From positions 1 to 64,000 of the forward strand of contig JARLHV010000038.1 in NCBI GenBank assembly GCA_031292055.1: 64,000 bases of DNA. The letters run 5' to 3'. The notes under the pieces were generated by a model, which saw nothing but the letters and a program-made list of their open reading frames with translations, did not search any database and was not told where the DNA came from. The position numbers and the translations under genes were made by a program. Positions 42,064 to 51,296 of the stretch are shown here, in pieces. Source of the stretch: Desulfosporosinus sp. (GTDB lineage: Bacteria; Bacillota; Desulfitobacteriia; Desulfitobacteriales; Desulfitobacteriaceae). Each line of letters starts with the position of its first letter. The first letter of the stretch is position 1.

Positions 42064-43574
42064 GGTTTATTGCCCTCCAGTAATGCTGCTACCAAGCCAC
42101 TGATTGTATACTGAACTGCTTCTTTGAAAATTGTCAGACCACATTCTCGAGCAGTTGCACTCGTGATCGGCCCGATGGAATAGAGTGCAACCTTGTCCAA
42201 TAAGGACACGTCTCCATCAATTAAAGTTAAAAAGTTACGCACTGTCGAAGAACTTGTAAAGGTGACTGAATGGATTGCTTTCTCTCGTAGCAAACTTTTT
42301 AATTCTTCCCGGTTGGCGCCACCGATTACCGTCTTATAAACGGGTACATCCCAAACATCTACGCCCATGGCCTTGAGAGATTCAGGTAATATATCTCGTG
42401 CTTCTTCTGCCCTGGCCAGTAATACCCTTTGACCGAACAAAACACGGTTTGTTAAACCTTCAACGATTTTCTCCGCTCGGAACTCTTCCGGCACAAAGCT
42501 CACACGTAACCCTTTTTTCTCTAAAGCCGCTTGCGTTGCAGGACCAATGGCGACAATTTCAAGGCCAACCAGATCCCGAACATCTCGCTCTTGAAGCTTA
42601 AGCTCGGTAAAAAATGCTTCAACCCCATTAACACTGGTAAAGATAAGCCATTGGAAACCCTTTAGATTGTTAAGCGCTTTAATTAAATAAGACTTGTCCG
42701 TTGGCGGAGCAATTTCAATCGTCGGAAATTCCCAAGCTTCTCCTCCCAGCGATTCAATCGCCTGAGACAACTCGCTCGCCTGATGACGAGCCCGAGTCAC
42801 GATAATCCGTTGACCAAACAAGGGTTTCTTCTCAAACCACTGGAGTTTTTCCCTTAAAGAGACGACCTCCCCAACAATAATTATGGCAGGGTTCGTAAAT
42901 CCTTGTTCTTTAACGTCTGTGGCGATAGTATCCAGTTGCCCTACGAGCGTGCGTTGCTCTGGCCTCGTGCCCCATTGAATAATTGCAACTGGAGTGGTAG
43001 GCTTTTTACCATTTTCCAACAACTTTTGAGCAATTAGGGGAAGATTCTGCATACCCATCAGAAAAACCAATGTCCCGTGCGATCGCGCGAGATGGTCCCA
43101 GTGAATGGTAGTCTCATTTTTAGTTGGATCTTCATGTCCCGTGATGACCGCAAACGAAGTGGTTAAATCTCGATGCGTCACTGGAATACCGGCATAGGCT
43201 GGAACAGCGATTGCTGAGGTGATACCCGGTACAACTTCAAACTGAATACCTGCCTTAAGTAATGCTTCTGCCTCCTCGCCTCCCCGTCCAAAAACAAACG
43301 GATCTCCCCCTTTTAGGCGGGTCACCAGTTTTCCTTCCAGGCCTTTATCTACGAGCAGTTGGTTAATTTCTTCTTGTCTAAGGGTGTGGCGATCCGGAGA
43401 TTTTCCGACATAGATGAGCTCACAATCCGGGCGAGCGAGCGTTAAAAGACGCCGCGAAGCTAAGCGATCATAGACTAAAACATCTGCTTTGGCAATACAC
43501 TCTGATCCTTTAACGGTTATCAGCTTCGGGTCTCCTGGACCAGCACCCACTAAATATACATATCCCTTAGTCAA
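42060..43574 (-). CDS. CobA-HemD fusion: uroporphyrinogen-III methyltransferase/synthase
   Basis: A 504-residue bifunctional enzyme. Residues 1-245 are SAM-dependent uroporphyrinogen-III C-methyltransferase (VYLVGAGPGDPKLIT, GGDPFVFGRGGEEA, VPGITSAIAVPAYAGIPVTH), and 250-504 are uroporphyrinogen-III synthase (IIVTRARHQASELS, FTSVNGVEAFF, FTSSSTVRNFL). It makes both the uro'gen III ring and precorrin-2, feeding siroheme. The likely start is TTG, eight bases after AGGAG; a GTG nine bases earlier touches that site. Confidence 0.93.
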   Translation of the reverse strand: MTKGYVYLVGAGPGDPKLITVKGSECIAKADVLVYDRLASRRLLTLARPDCELIYVGKSPDRHTLRQEEINQLLVDKGLEGKLVTRLKGGDPFVFGRGGEEAEALLKAGIQFEVVPGITSAIAVPAYAGIPVTHRDLTTSFAVITGHEDPTKNETTIHWDHLARSHGTLVFLMGMQNLPLIAQKLLENGKKPTTPVAIIQWGTRPEQRTLVGQLDTIATDVKEQGFTNPAIIIVGEVVSLREKLQWFEKKPLFGQRIIVTRARHQASELSQAIESLGGEAWEFPTIEIAPPTDKSYLIKALNNLKGFQWLIFTSVNGVEAFFTELKLQERDVRDLVGLEIVAIGPATQAALEKKGLRVSFVPEEFRAEKIVEGLTNRVLFGQRVLLARAEEARDILPESLKAMGVDVWDVPVYKTVIGGANREELKSLLREKAIHSVTFTSSSTVRNFLTLIDGDVSLLDKVALYSIGPITSATARECGLTIFKEAVQYTISGLVAALLEGNKP

Positions 43575-43603
43575 ACTGAACACTCCTATCCAATAATCTG
43601 CCC

Positions 43604-44515
43604 CTATCGTATTTCTGCTAATATGGTGGTAGCCCCTAAGTCGATCAGACGTTTGGCGACATCAAGACCCACTTCTTCAGGATCGGTACCTTTGGCTTCC
43701 GCTTTGATCAAGTGCACCCCATCTAAGCTTGCCACCATTGCCCGCAAAATAATCTGACCTTCAACCACTTGCGCTAAAGCCCCAATGGGAACTTGGCAGC
43801 CGCCTTCAAGTTTGCGCATTAAAGCACGTTCCGCACGTACTGCTTGTTCTGTCACACCATGATTAAGCTTAGCTAATAGCTCATGGATGTCCGAACGATT
43901 TTCAACAATTTCAATGGCAATTGCTCCTTGTCCAACGGCGGAAAGCATCATGTCTTCAGGCAAAATTTGAGTGATTCGCTCTTCCCATCCTAATCGTTTC
44001 ACCCCTGCAGCAGCCAGAATAATCCCATCCATATCGGACTCAACTAACTTCTTCCAGCGCGTTTGCAGATTTCCACGCAAATCCCTAAAGTCAAGATCCG
44101 GACGGTAATGTTTGAGCTGTGCTTTCCGCCGCAAACTACTTGTACCAATGATCGACCCAGCGGGCAATTCCTCAAGCAGGACTCCGTTCTTGCTTAAATA
44201 AACGTCCCGTGGCTCCTCACGTTCACAAAAGGCACTAATCGTTAACCCCATAGGCAATAGGGTCGGCATATCCTTAAGGCTATGAACAGCCATATCAAGT
44301 TCCTCGTTTAAGAGACCCTTTTCAAGTTCTTTGGTAAACAATCCTTTATCCCCGATTTTGGAAAGGGGAACATCCAAAATCTTATCTCCTTTGGTTTTCA
44401 TAGGGACAAGCTCAAATTTGAGCTGAGGGTATAACTTAGTTAGTTGAGTTTGTACCCACTCAGCTTGCCAGATTGCTAATTGGCTGTCCCGAGTTCCAAT
44501 ATGGATAGTCTTCAT
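43604..44515 (-). CDS. hemC: Hydroxymethylbilane synthase (porphobilinogen deaminase)
   Basis: A 303-residue enzyme joining four porphobilinogens. Motifs: [24 protein letters not shown] (catalytic Asp region), [11 protein letters not shown], and the dipyrromethane-cofactor Cys in [10 protein letters not shown]. The start overlaps the hemA stop by four bases, so translation is coupled. Confidence 0.96.
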   Translation of the reverse strand: MKTIHIGTRDSQLAIWQAEWVQTQLTKLYPQLKFELVPMKTKGDKILDVPLSKIGDKGLFTKELEKGLLNEELDMAVHSLKDMPTLLPMGLTISAFCEREEPRDVYLSKNGVLLEELPAGSIIGTSSLRRKAQLKHYRPDLDFRDLRGNLQTRWKKLVESDMDGIILAAAGVKRLGWEERITQILPEDMMLSAVGQGAIAIEIVENRSDIHELLAKLNHGVTEQAVRAERALMRKLEGGCQVPIGALAQVVEGQIILRAMVASLDGVHLIKAEAKGTDPEEVGLDVAKRLIDLGATTILAEIR

Positions 44516-45852
44516 TCTGCCCTCCTATGATGATGCACTTGTCCTGAATTCTGACTTACCGTCAAATTCGGCCGTTTGTCTTCTTCTTGAACATCTAAAT
44601 CAAAAAGGTTTTGCAAGATTTCTGTGTAGAGATGCCCTTGGCTAGTCGAGGCATGCTCTTTGAGATTCGTAATCGGACCATGCAAAAGGTGATTAACAAT
44701 GGAATTAGCCATTGAGCAAATGATCTTTTCCTGATTCGGCGTTAATCCACCTAAGCGCTCAAAGGCACGACTCAGCTGTGCTTCTTTAATTTCTTGTCCT
44801 TTTTCTTGTAAAGCTAAAATTGTTGGTACCACAAACAGGGAATTATGCCATTTGAGAAAACGCAGCATTTCCTCTTCAATAATTTTTTCCGCATTTACAG
44901 CCGCTAGTTCACGTTCTTGATGATGGCGGTCGACAACCCCCCGCAAATCATCAATATCAAATAGCGTTACAAGCGGAATCTGCCCCACTTCCGGGTGAAT
45001 ATCGCGCGGTACCGCAATATCAATGATCAGCATCGAGCGTCCCTTGCGAATGGCCATAATTTTCTGCATGCGTTCCGGAAGTAAGACAAAATGTGTCGAA
45101 GCGGTGGCGGAAATTACAATATCTACTTTTTCAAGGTATTGATCCATTTCATCAAAACGCACCGCTCGACCAGAACATTCCTTGGCCAAGAGAACGGCTT
45201 TTTCATACGACCGATTCGACACCAAGACAGTTGTTGCCCCTGCGGCAACCAAGTTTTTGGCGGTTAGGGTACTCATCTCGCCGGCTCCCATAATTAGAAT
45301 TCCTTTACCTTCGAGTTCGCCAAAGTGTTGTTTGGCAAGTTCTACTGCGGTATAACTGATGGAGACAGGGTGCTGGTCAATCAAAGTTTCCGTGCGTACG
45401 CGCTTACCTACAGCCAAAGCCGTCTGGAAAAGTACATTGACTGTTTTGTTCGTGACCTCAGCCTCATTTGCCTGTTGATAGGCATCGCTGACCTGGCCAA
45501 GAATTTGAGTTTCTCCTCGAACCATCGAATCCAACCCGGATACAACCCGAAACAAGTGGCGCACAGAATCATACAGGGTGTGTACATATAGGTACTGTTC
45601 GAGTATGTTTTCCTCGATGCCACGATAGTTGACTAAAAACTTCTTAATCGAGCGTATCCCCACTTCGACATCCGTTGTAGCAGCATAAACCTCAGTACGA
45701 TTACAAGTACTGAGAATCACAACCCCTTCAATTCCGGGATAACTATTGAGTTCTCTTAAAACTTCTTGCATTCGGGAGGGATGAAAACTCATTTGTTCTC
45801 GAATTTCGACTGGCGCACTGCGGTGATTTAATCCAATAGCGACAGGAAACAC
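44512..45852 (-). CDS. hemA: Glutamyl-tRNA reductase
   Basis: A 446-residue NADPH enzyme reducing glutamyl-tRNA to glutamate-1-semialdehyde. Catalytic Cys in [34 protein letters not shown] site [15 protein letters not shown]; helical dimer domain at the C-terminus. It overlaps the upstream precorrin-2 dehydrogenase gene by 25 bases. Its substrate is provided by gltX and the tRNA-Glu, another copy of which is 22 kb away in this window. Confidence 0.96.
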   Translation of the reverse strand: MFPVAIGLNHRSAPVEIREQMSFHPSRMQEVLRELNSYPGIEGVVILSTCNRTEVYAATTDVEVGIRSIKKFLVNYRGIEENILEQYLYVHTLYDSVRHLFRVVSGLDSMVRGETQILGQVSDAYQQANEAEVTNKTVNVLFQTALAVGKRVRTETLIDQHPVSISYTAVELAKQHFGELEGKGILIMGAGEMSTLTAKNLVAAGATTVLVSNRSYEKAVLLAKECSGRAVRFDEMDQYLEKVDIVISATASTHFVLLPERMQKIMAIRKGRSMLIIDIAVPRDIHPEVGQIPLVTLFDIDDLRGVVDRHHQERELAAVNAEKIIEEEMLRFLKWHNSLFVVPTILALQEKGQEIKEAQLSRAFERLGGLTPNQEKIICSMANSIVNHLLHGPITNLKEHASTSQGHLYTEILQNLFDLDVQEEDKRPNLTVSQNSGQVHHHRRAE

Positions 45853-46466
45853 TTTTTAACCACTCCTTCCGCCTCAGTTAATTGCTGGGCTTTGATAAGT
45901 TCCTTCACTTCGCCATCCGTAACCCGCTGCCAAAAGATACTTCGTTTTTCGGGTGACAAGCGACTCTTGACAATCGTTCGCCAAGTTTTCAGCAAGGTGA
46001 GATATTCAGCCATTTCCTTGCCATAATGAGTTTGCAACTCTGCGCGAATTTGCCTAGCTACGATAGGACTGCTTCCTCCGGTGGATACGGCAATTTTCAA
46101 ATCTCCTTGTTCCATAATTGACGGAACAATAAAGCTGCACTTTTCAGGGTCATCAACCACATTAGCTGGCCGATAATACGCTTTGGCATCGCGGGACACT
46201 TGAGCATTAACTTCCTCTTTTTCCGTACATGAAAAAACAAGGATAGCCTTTTGAATATCGTCTGTTGAATATTCTTTTTCTGACCAAAGACAAGTCGTAT
46301 CGTTGATCAGTACCTTCAACTCTGGAATGAGCTGGGGGGAGACGATCTGAACTATAGCTCCGTGATCCATGAGGGTCTGAACTTTTCTTAAAGCAATACT
46401 GCCGCCCCCAACGACCAAAACCGGCTGAGCTTCGACGTCCATAAATATTGGATAATACCGTGGCAT
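45828..46466 (-). CDS. Precorrin-2 dehydrogenase / sirohydrochlorin ferrochelatase
   Basis: A 212-residue Met8/CysG-N type protein: Rossmann motif VLVVGGGSIALRKVQTL, then DDPEKCSFIVPSIMEQGDL and AVSTGGSSPIVARQIR. It oxidises precorrin-2 to sirohydrochlorin and can insert iron to yield siroheme, which the Ahb enzymes then turn into heme. The ATG chosen has AAGGTGA eight bases upstream; a TTG seven codons earlier lacks one. It overlaps hemA. Confidence 0.9.
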   Translation of the reverse strand: MPRYYPIFMDVEAQPVLVVGGGSIALRKVQTLMDHGAIVQIVSPQLIPELKVLINDTTCLWSEKEYSTDDIQKAILVFSCTEKEEVNAQVSRDAKAYYRPANVVDDPEKCSFIVPSIMEQGDLKIAVSTGGSSPIVARQIRAELQTHYGKEMAEYLTLLKTWRTIVKSRLSPEKRSIFWQRVTDGEVKELIKAQQLTEAEGVVKKCFLSLLD

Positions 46467-46598
46467 AAAAATAGTCACCTTCTCCAACTTTTATACTTGT
46501 TTCGACTCACTATTCTAACATTTTCCCTGTTATAAATGAAATATATCCTTAATTATAAATTAAAAAGCAAATGAACGCTATTCTGACAAATTATATTA

Positions 46599-47447
46599 TT
46601 AAGCATAAGAATGCAGTCCCGGTAAAAAATAGTTAACGCCGAAGAATGTAAACAACACCGCTGCAAAACCAAAGACTGCCAGCCAAGCTGCCCTTCGTCC
46701 TTTCCAGCCATACATTAACCGGGCATGCAAGTAACCAGCATAAATAATCCAGGTAATCAAAGACCACGTCTCTTTAGGATCCCATGACCAGTAAGTACCC
46801 CAAGCATAATTCGCCCAGATTGCACCTGTAATAATGCAGAGTGTCAAAAGCGGGAACGCAAATCCAACCACCTTATAAGCCAATTCATCGAGTATTTCCA
46901 ACGATGGAAAACGCGCAACAATCCCCTGGGGACTCAATTTATTTTGGTTGTCCTCTTGACTCGCTTTAAGCAGATACATAATCCCTAGCCCAAAGGATAC
47001 GGCAAAAGCGCCGTAGGCAAACATTGCTGTGATCACATGGAATGTAAGCCATTGGCTCTTAAGGGCTGGGGGAACCGCTTGAGCAATTCTCTCCTCTGGC
47101 CCCATGCTCATAATAATAAACATTAACAACAAACAAGGAATGGGCATCACAAAGGCGCCTAAAGACCTTAATTTATAGCGAAATTCAGCAAACAGATAAA
47201 CAGCCATAATCCCCAAACAAAACGTCAAGAGGAACTCATAACCATTAGAAAGAGGCGGATGACCTGAAGTAATCATTCTCAGGATAATGGCAGCAGTGTT
47301 GACAAGCACAGCCAGGATCGTAAGATATGTTGCCAAACGCCCGACAAGTTCCTTTTTGGTGCCTAACCAAATCCAATAGAACAGCATACACAAGGTACAG
47401 GTCATTAGTAAAATATAAAACAGGGCGGTTTCCAGGTTTTCTAACAT
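46599..47447 (-). CDS. ccsB: Cytochrome c biogenesis protein CcsB/CcsA (ResC)
   Basis: A 282-residue membrane protein with about eight helices and the heme-handling WWD-type motif WGTYWSWDPKETWSLITW, plus conserved His residues on the outer side. With ResB it forms the System II heme-export and attachment machine for c-type cytochromes. It lies 15 bases after ResB and upstream of the heme genes, so supply and use of heme are linked. ATG start. Confidence 0.93.
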   Translation of the reverse strand: MLENLETALFYILLMTCTLCMLFYWIWLGTKKELVGRLATYLTILAVLVNTAAIILRMITSGHPPLSNGYEFLLTFCLGIMAVYLFAEFRYKLRSLGAFVMPIPCLLLMFIIMSMGPEERIAQAVPPALKSQWLTFHVITAMFAYGAFAVSFGLGIMYLLKASQEDNQNKLSPQGIVARFPSLEILDELAYKVVGFAFPLLTLCIITGAIWANYAWGTYWSWDPKETWSLITWIIYAGYLHARLMYGWKGRRAAWLAVFGFAAVLFTFFGVNYFLPGLHSYA

Positions 47448-47462
47448 GCAGTACCCTCCTCA

Positions 47463-48776
47463 TTATCTCAACTTTTTTGTGATAGAACTCACCAAGTGTT
47501 CTAAAGCTTCGTGGGTACTAACTGTCACCTTACCTGAGAACACACCGAGCGTCAACGTCCCTTGGTTGCCATTCTCAGATTGAAGAATCCCTGAGATAAC
47601 AACGGGTTGCCAGTAAAAGGCCAGCAACAGGCCTCCCAGCAACAACACGCAGCCTAACCAAATAACCGCGACCCCTGGATCCTTCTTGACTTGTAACCCA
47701 GTAAATCCAACTAAGCCCTCTAAGGTTAGTTTATAGCTTCCTTGCACATCAATCGTTTGCCCGGAAGTCAGCTTTCCGGATTGGATCGGATCAGCTCCGT
47801 TGCCTTTGTAGACTTGATAAAGAACGCTTGGTTTCTGAGCCGAAGAATTTGGATCAGCCATTGTGACAAGATAAAGGTCAGTCCCTGGAGCTTGAAAGTA
47901 ACTTTGTACTTGATCTTGCAAAACGACCGGAATTTTTTTACCGTTCATATCCGCTGTAAAACGGGCACCATCGGAATAACTCGCTTGATAAAAAGTAATT
48001 CCCTTATACATAAAGGGATGGTTGACCGACAAAGTCTTCCGAGCCACCTCTTGACCATTTTCCAAAATACTCAGATCTGTATACCAATTATCCCGTTCAC
48101 CATCGGGTAAAATTCGATCTTCGGCAGAATTTATGCGGACACTAAACGTTTCGGAAACCGTCCCCTTCGAAAGCTGAATTTCTTGAATCGGGATAGTATT
48201 TCCAGCGTTTTCCATAAAATATCCTTTAAATCCGAGCACAGAGCCTAATAAAGCCCCAATCACTAAAACCACAAAAGAAAGATGAGTAATTACCGATCCC
48301 CAATTTCCCAACCGATGTTTTATAGCGATAAAACTCCAAGTATCGGACAGATCACTCAGCGTGACGCGATATCCTTTTTGTTTCAAAACCTCCAGCAGCG
48401 CTGCCTGTAGCGGCGCAGGCTCTCCTAGTACCTCCAGGCGATTTTTGTGCGGAACTTGAACAAGCTTAGCTGGGGGCGTCAGCTTAAACGTCCGATGATA
48501 AATCCCTCTCAGTCGCTGGATGCTACACACTATGAGATTAATACAGAGCAGACCCAACAACAAGCGAAACCAAATGGTATTATAAAGATGTGTAAACCCC
48601 AGCGTTTGCCAGAGTTGCCCTACTGCCTTAGCCTTTTCAGGATTCATGTCTGCCTGTGGTATTAACGTTCCTATTCCAGCCACCAGGGCAATAATTCCTA
48701 ACAGGGCAAGCCCAAGCTTCATTGAACTAAAGACTCGCCAAAGTTGGTCACTCAAACCCTTAGAATTTTCAACCAT
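47463..48776 (-). CDS. resB: Cytochrome c biogenesis protein ResB
   Basis: A 437-residue System II component with three N-terminal membrane helices (SMKLGLALLGIIALVAGI, WFRLLLGLLCINLIVCSI, NWGSVITHLSFVVLVIGALL), a large extracytoplasmic domain (SVNHPFMYKGITFYQASY) and a last helix near residue 390 (VAVIWLGCVLLLGGLLLAF). It works with CcsB to present heme to apocytochromes. The ATG has GGGAGG seven bases upstream; the longer frame does not. Confidence 0.93.
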   Translation of the reverse strand: MVENSKGLSDQLWRVFSSMKLGLALLGIIALVAGIGTLIPQADMNPEKAKAVGQLWQTLGFTHLYNTIWFRLLLGLLCINLIVCSIQRLRGIYHRTFKLTPPAKLVQVPHKNRLEVLGEPAPLQAALLEVLKQKGYRVTLSDLSDTWSFIAIKHRLGNWGSVITHLSFVVLVIGALLGSVLGFKGYFMENAGNTIPIQEIQLSKGTVSETFSVRINSAEDRILPDGERDNWYTDLSILENGQEVARKTLSVNHPFMYKGITFYQASYSDGARFTADMNGKKIPVVLQDQVQSYFQAPGTDLYLVTMADPNSSAQKPSVLYQVYKGNGADPIQSGKLTSGQTIDVQGSYKLTLEGLVGFTGLQVKKDPGVAVIWLGCVLLLGGLLLAFYWQPVVISGILQSENGNQGTLTLGVFSGKVTVSTHEALEHLVSSITKKLR

Positions 48777-48928
48777 CAAATTACCTCCCATTCTCCAGCT
48801 ATCCAACTATTATTCCGACAAATTTATTGTTATATGCGATGTCAACCGATTGACAAGCCTTACTATATTGTACCCTATCCGAGTATTGAATTCCATGCCG
48901 GGAGAACTAAGAGCCTTAAGGCACATTC

Positions 48929-49067
48929 AAGAAAATAACTAGTCAGTCTGCCAGTCTATTTTGTGTCATACTGCGTCGGCATATGCCCCTAATAGCCCCG
49001 CTATGAGGGGCACATGCCTCCTTGTCTGACGCAAAATATCCAAGGCATCATGACTTGTTATTTTCTT
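48929..49067. repeat. 139-bp imperfect inverted repeat (MITE-like or structured RNA)
   Basis: Arms 48929-48990 and 49006-49067 are each 62 bases, about three quarters complementary and without length differences. They share AAGAAAATAAC at the outer end, TATTTTG in the middle and TGCCCCT at the inner end, and the 15-base centre adds an ATAGC/GCTAT tip. No gene lies in 48777-49176 besides this and a terminator. No target-site duplication is clear. Confidence 0.7.
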
Positions 49068-49085
49068 TCATATGCCTAACAGAAT

Positions 49086-49125
49086 AAAATACCTCTCCCG
49101 TTTGTTTTAGCGGGAGAGGTATTTT
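49086..49125. terminator. Bidirectional terminator
   Basis: A perfect 15-bp stem (AAAATACCTCTCCCG and complement) around ten bases with T tracts on both sides; ends the menaquinone/Tat operon on the minus strand. Confidence 0.88.
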
Positions 49126-49176
49126 ATTTTATAACCAGTCAGAATCTAATCAAATCCTTTGCTTCAATTTTGGAAA

Positions 49177-50145
49177 CTAAAACTTTCGAACTCGAATAAA
49201 CTCAGCTAACTCTTCTAAGGCTTTACGGGTTGGAACTTGGGGCAGATTTTGAAGATGTTTTTTAGCCTTCTGCACATATAAGTCAACCAACTGCATAGAC
49301 TCATCGATAGCGCCTGTGGTCTTGATAAGTTCAATAGTCTCCGCCACTTCATCATCTGTTTTTTCCGTCTTTCCAAGCAAAGCCTTTAATCGCGACGGCT
49401 CCTGTGACAATTGAAGAGCCAAGATCATGGGTAACGTCATAATACCCTGGCGCAAATCTCCCCCAATTGGCTTCCCAAATTCGGATGGCTTGGCCGTAAT
49501 ATCCAAAACATCATCGACAATCTGAAAGGCCATTCCCAATGAATGTCCATAAGCACCCAATGCCCAAACCTGCTGCTGAGGAGCTCCCGAAACCAAAGCC
49601 CCTATTTTGCAACAGGCCGAGATCAACAAGGCAGTTTTACGTTTTATGCGGTAATAGTATTGTTTTAAGTTTTGTTCTACATCGAAGGAACATTTAATCT
49701 GTTGAATCTCCCCTTGGCACATTTCAACACTGATTTCTGCTAAGATACGAGCGACCTCCGGATGATCAATCTTAGCAATAAGTATTAATGATTTAGCTAA
49801 CAGATAGTCTCCCGTTTGCACAGATACTATATTACCCCAGTTAGCTTTAACTGTTGGTCGCCCTCTTCTGGTCATTGAGGCATCTACGACATCATCATGG
49901 ACTAGTGAAGACATATGAATGAGCTCTAAGGCCATAGCCACTGGCATCAACTTTTCCAAGGAATAGCCATAGAATTTCCCAGCTAAAAGCGTAAATGCTG
50001 GGCGCAATCGCTTCCCCCCGGCTGCCAATAAATGGACAGCCGAATCTTGGAGAATCGGATAATCCGTCGCCACGAATTTTGTCAGTTCCTTTTCGACCCG
50101 TTGTAGATCTGAATTTATCTGTTTGAAGAGCCAGAGTTGTTTCAA
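49177..50145 (-). CDS. Trans-polyprenyl diphosphate synthase (menaquinone side chain)
   Basis: A 322-residue prenyl synthase with GGKRLRPAF, the first Asp motif in SSLVHDDVVDASMTRRG and the second in FQIVDDVLDITAKP. It would make the long prenyl chain used by the UbiA-type transferase of the same operon. The start is taken as TTG, seven bases after AGGTGA; the longer ATG-initiated frame (50178) overlaps the TatB-like gene and lacks a ribosome site. A degenerate relative begins the operon. Confidence 0.9.
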   Translation of the reverse strand: MKQLWLFKQINSDLQRVEKELTKFVATDYPILQDSAVHLLAAGGKRLRPAFTLLAGKFYGYSLEKLMPVAMALELIHMSSLVHDDVVDASMTRRGRPTVKANWGNIVSVQTGDYLLAKSLILIAKIDHPEVARILAEISVEMCQGEIQQIKCSFDVEQNLKQYYYRIKRKTALLISACCKIGALVSGAPQQQVWALGAYGHSLGMAFQIVDDVLDITAKPSEFGKPIGGDLRQGIMTLPMILALQLSQEPSRLKALLGKTEKTDDEVAETIELIKTTGAIDESMQLVDLYVQKAKKHLQNLPQVPTRKALEELAEFIRVRKF

Positions 50146-50152
50146 AAGCGGT

Positions 50153-50515
50153 TCACCTGCTTGCACCCTTTTCTTCATAAGATACCATATCTAATGGTAG
50201 TTCCGCCAGTGGATCAGCCGGAATTTCATCCTCATACGTTAACAATTTCTCATCAGAGCTAAGAGCTTCCGACCCATTTTGCGGTGTGCGTGCTTCCTGC
50301 TTAGTAGAATGCGACGAAATCGTCTGCTCAAATGCTTTATTTAGGACATTAGCTGGGGTATCCAGTGAACCTTGAAATTCTTTGGTCAATTCATGAGTTG
50401 CTTTGCGAATTTCAAAAACTACTTTTCCTATCGTCCGGGCAATATCCGGCAAATCCTCAGGCCCAAATAAAATAAGAGCAATAGCTAGAATCACGACAAT
50501 ATCAGTAAAACCCAT
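50153..50515 (-). CDS. TatA/TatB-family translocase protein
   Basis: A 120-residue protein with one membrane helix (DIVVILAIALILFGPEDLP), the FGPEDLP hinge, an amphipathic helix (DIARTIGKVVFEIRKATHEL) and a long, polar, variable tail. The longer tail and its place next to tatC suggest the TatB role. ATG with AAGGGGG upstream. It sits 12 bases after tatC, and its TGA stop lies inside the ribosome site of the prenyl synthase gene. Confidence 0.88.
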   Translation of the reverse strand: MGFTDIVVILAIALILFGPEDLPDIARTIGKVVFEIRKATHELTKEFQGSLDTPANVLNKAFEQTISSHSTKQEARTPQNGSEALSSDEKLLTYEDEIPADPLAELPLDMVSYEEKGASR

Positions 50516-50527
50516 GTTATTACCCCC

Positions 50528-51292
50528 TTATTTCGAAGCTAAGTCTATTGTTCTTCTACGAGCGACGAGATACCCCAGCCAAATACTAATTTCATAAAGG
50601 AGGTACATTGGTCCAGCCATGAGGAATTGGGTCAATAGATCCGGCGATGGGGAAACAATAGCCACGGCAATGACAATCACCAAGATCGCCCAACGTCTTT
50701 TTTTCGCTAAGGTTTGGGGTGACAACAGTCCAATGCGAATTAGGATCAAGAGGACAATCGGCAGTTGAAATACCAACCCAAACGTCAAAAGAAAGGTTAA
50801 CAGAAAACCCAAGTAAGACGTTTTGGTAACAAAAGGCGTGGATGGCACGCCCCCACCAGTAGAAAACAGTAAAAACCTAACCCCGATAGGCATTACCAGA
50901 TAGAAACACAAGGCGGCCCCAGCCAAAAAAAGAAATAGCGAGCTGGGAACAATAATGTATAAATATTTACGTTCATTTTGCTTTAACGCTGGTAGCACAA
51001 AACTCCAGATTTGCCACAGGAGGATCGGGAGCGCTAGAACCACACCAATGAATAGGGAAACTTTCAGCTTAACTAACATTGGTTCCATCGGCGTTGTCGT
51101 AATGAACATAATTGTTTTCAACTGGGTTACTGGGCTTGCTAAATAAGCGAAGGTTGGATCACTAATGAACCATCCAATCAGGCTACCTAGCGCAATAGCA
51201 TAAGCCGCTATAACCAGTACTTTGCGCAGGGCCATAATATGTTCCATTAACGGCAAATTGCCCTCATCGAGCTGTCGCTTGCGCCTGCGCAT
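50528..51292 (-). CDS. tatC: Sec-independent protein translocase TatC
   Basis: A 254-residue protein with six membrane helices and the TatC start LPLMEHIMALRKVL, plus FVLPALKQNERKYL and the Pro-rich central loops. It recognises twin-arginine signal peptides. ATG start four bases after the mqnC stop, with a weak ribosome site, so it is probably coupled to mqnC. Its presence among quinone genes fits export of respiratory proteins. Confidence 0.93.
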   Translation of the reverse strand: MRRRKRQLDEGNLPLMEHIMALRKVLVIAAYAIALGSLIGWFISDPTFAYLASPVTQLKTIMFITTTPMEPMLVKLKVSLFIGVVLALPILLWQIWSFVLPALKQNERKYLYIIVPSSLFLFLAGAALCFYLVMPIGVRFLLFSTGGGVPSTPFVTKTSYLGFLLTFLLTFGLVFQLPIVLLILIRIGLLSPQTLAKKRRWAILVIVIAVAIVSPSPDLLTQFLMAGPMYLLYEISIWLGYLVARRRTIDLASK

Positions 51293-51296
51293 CCGC

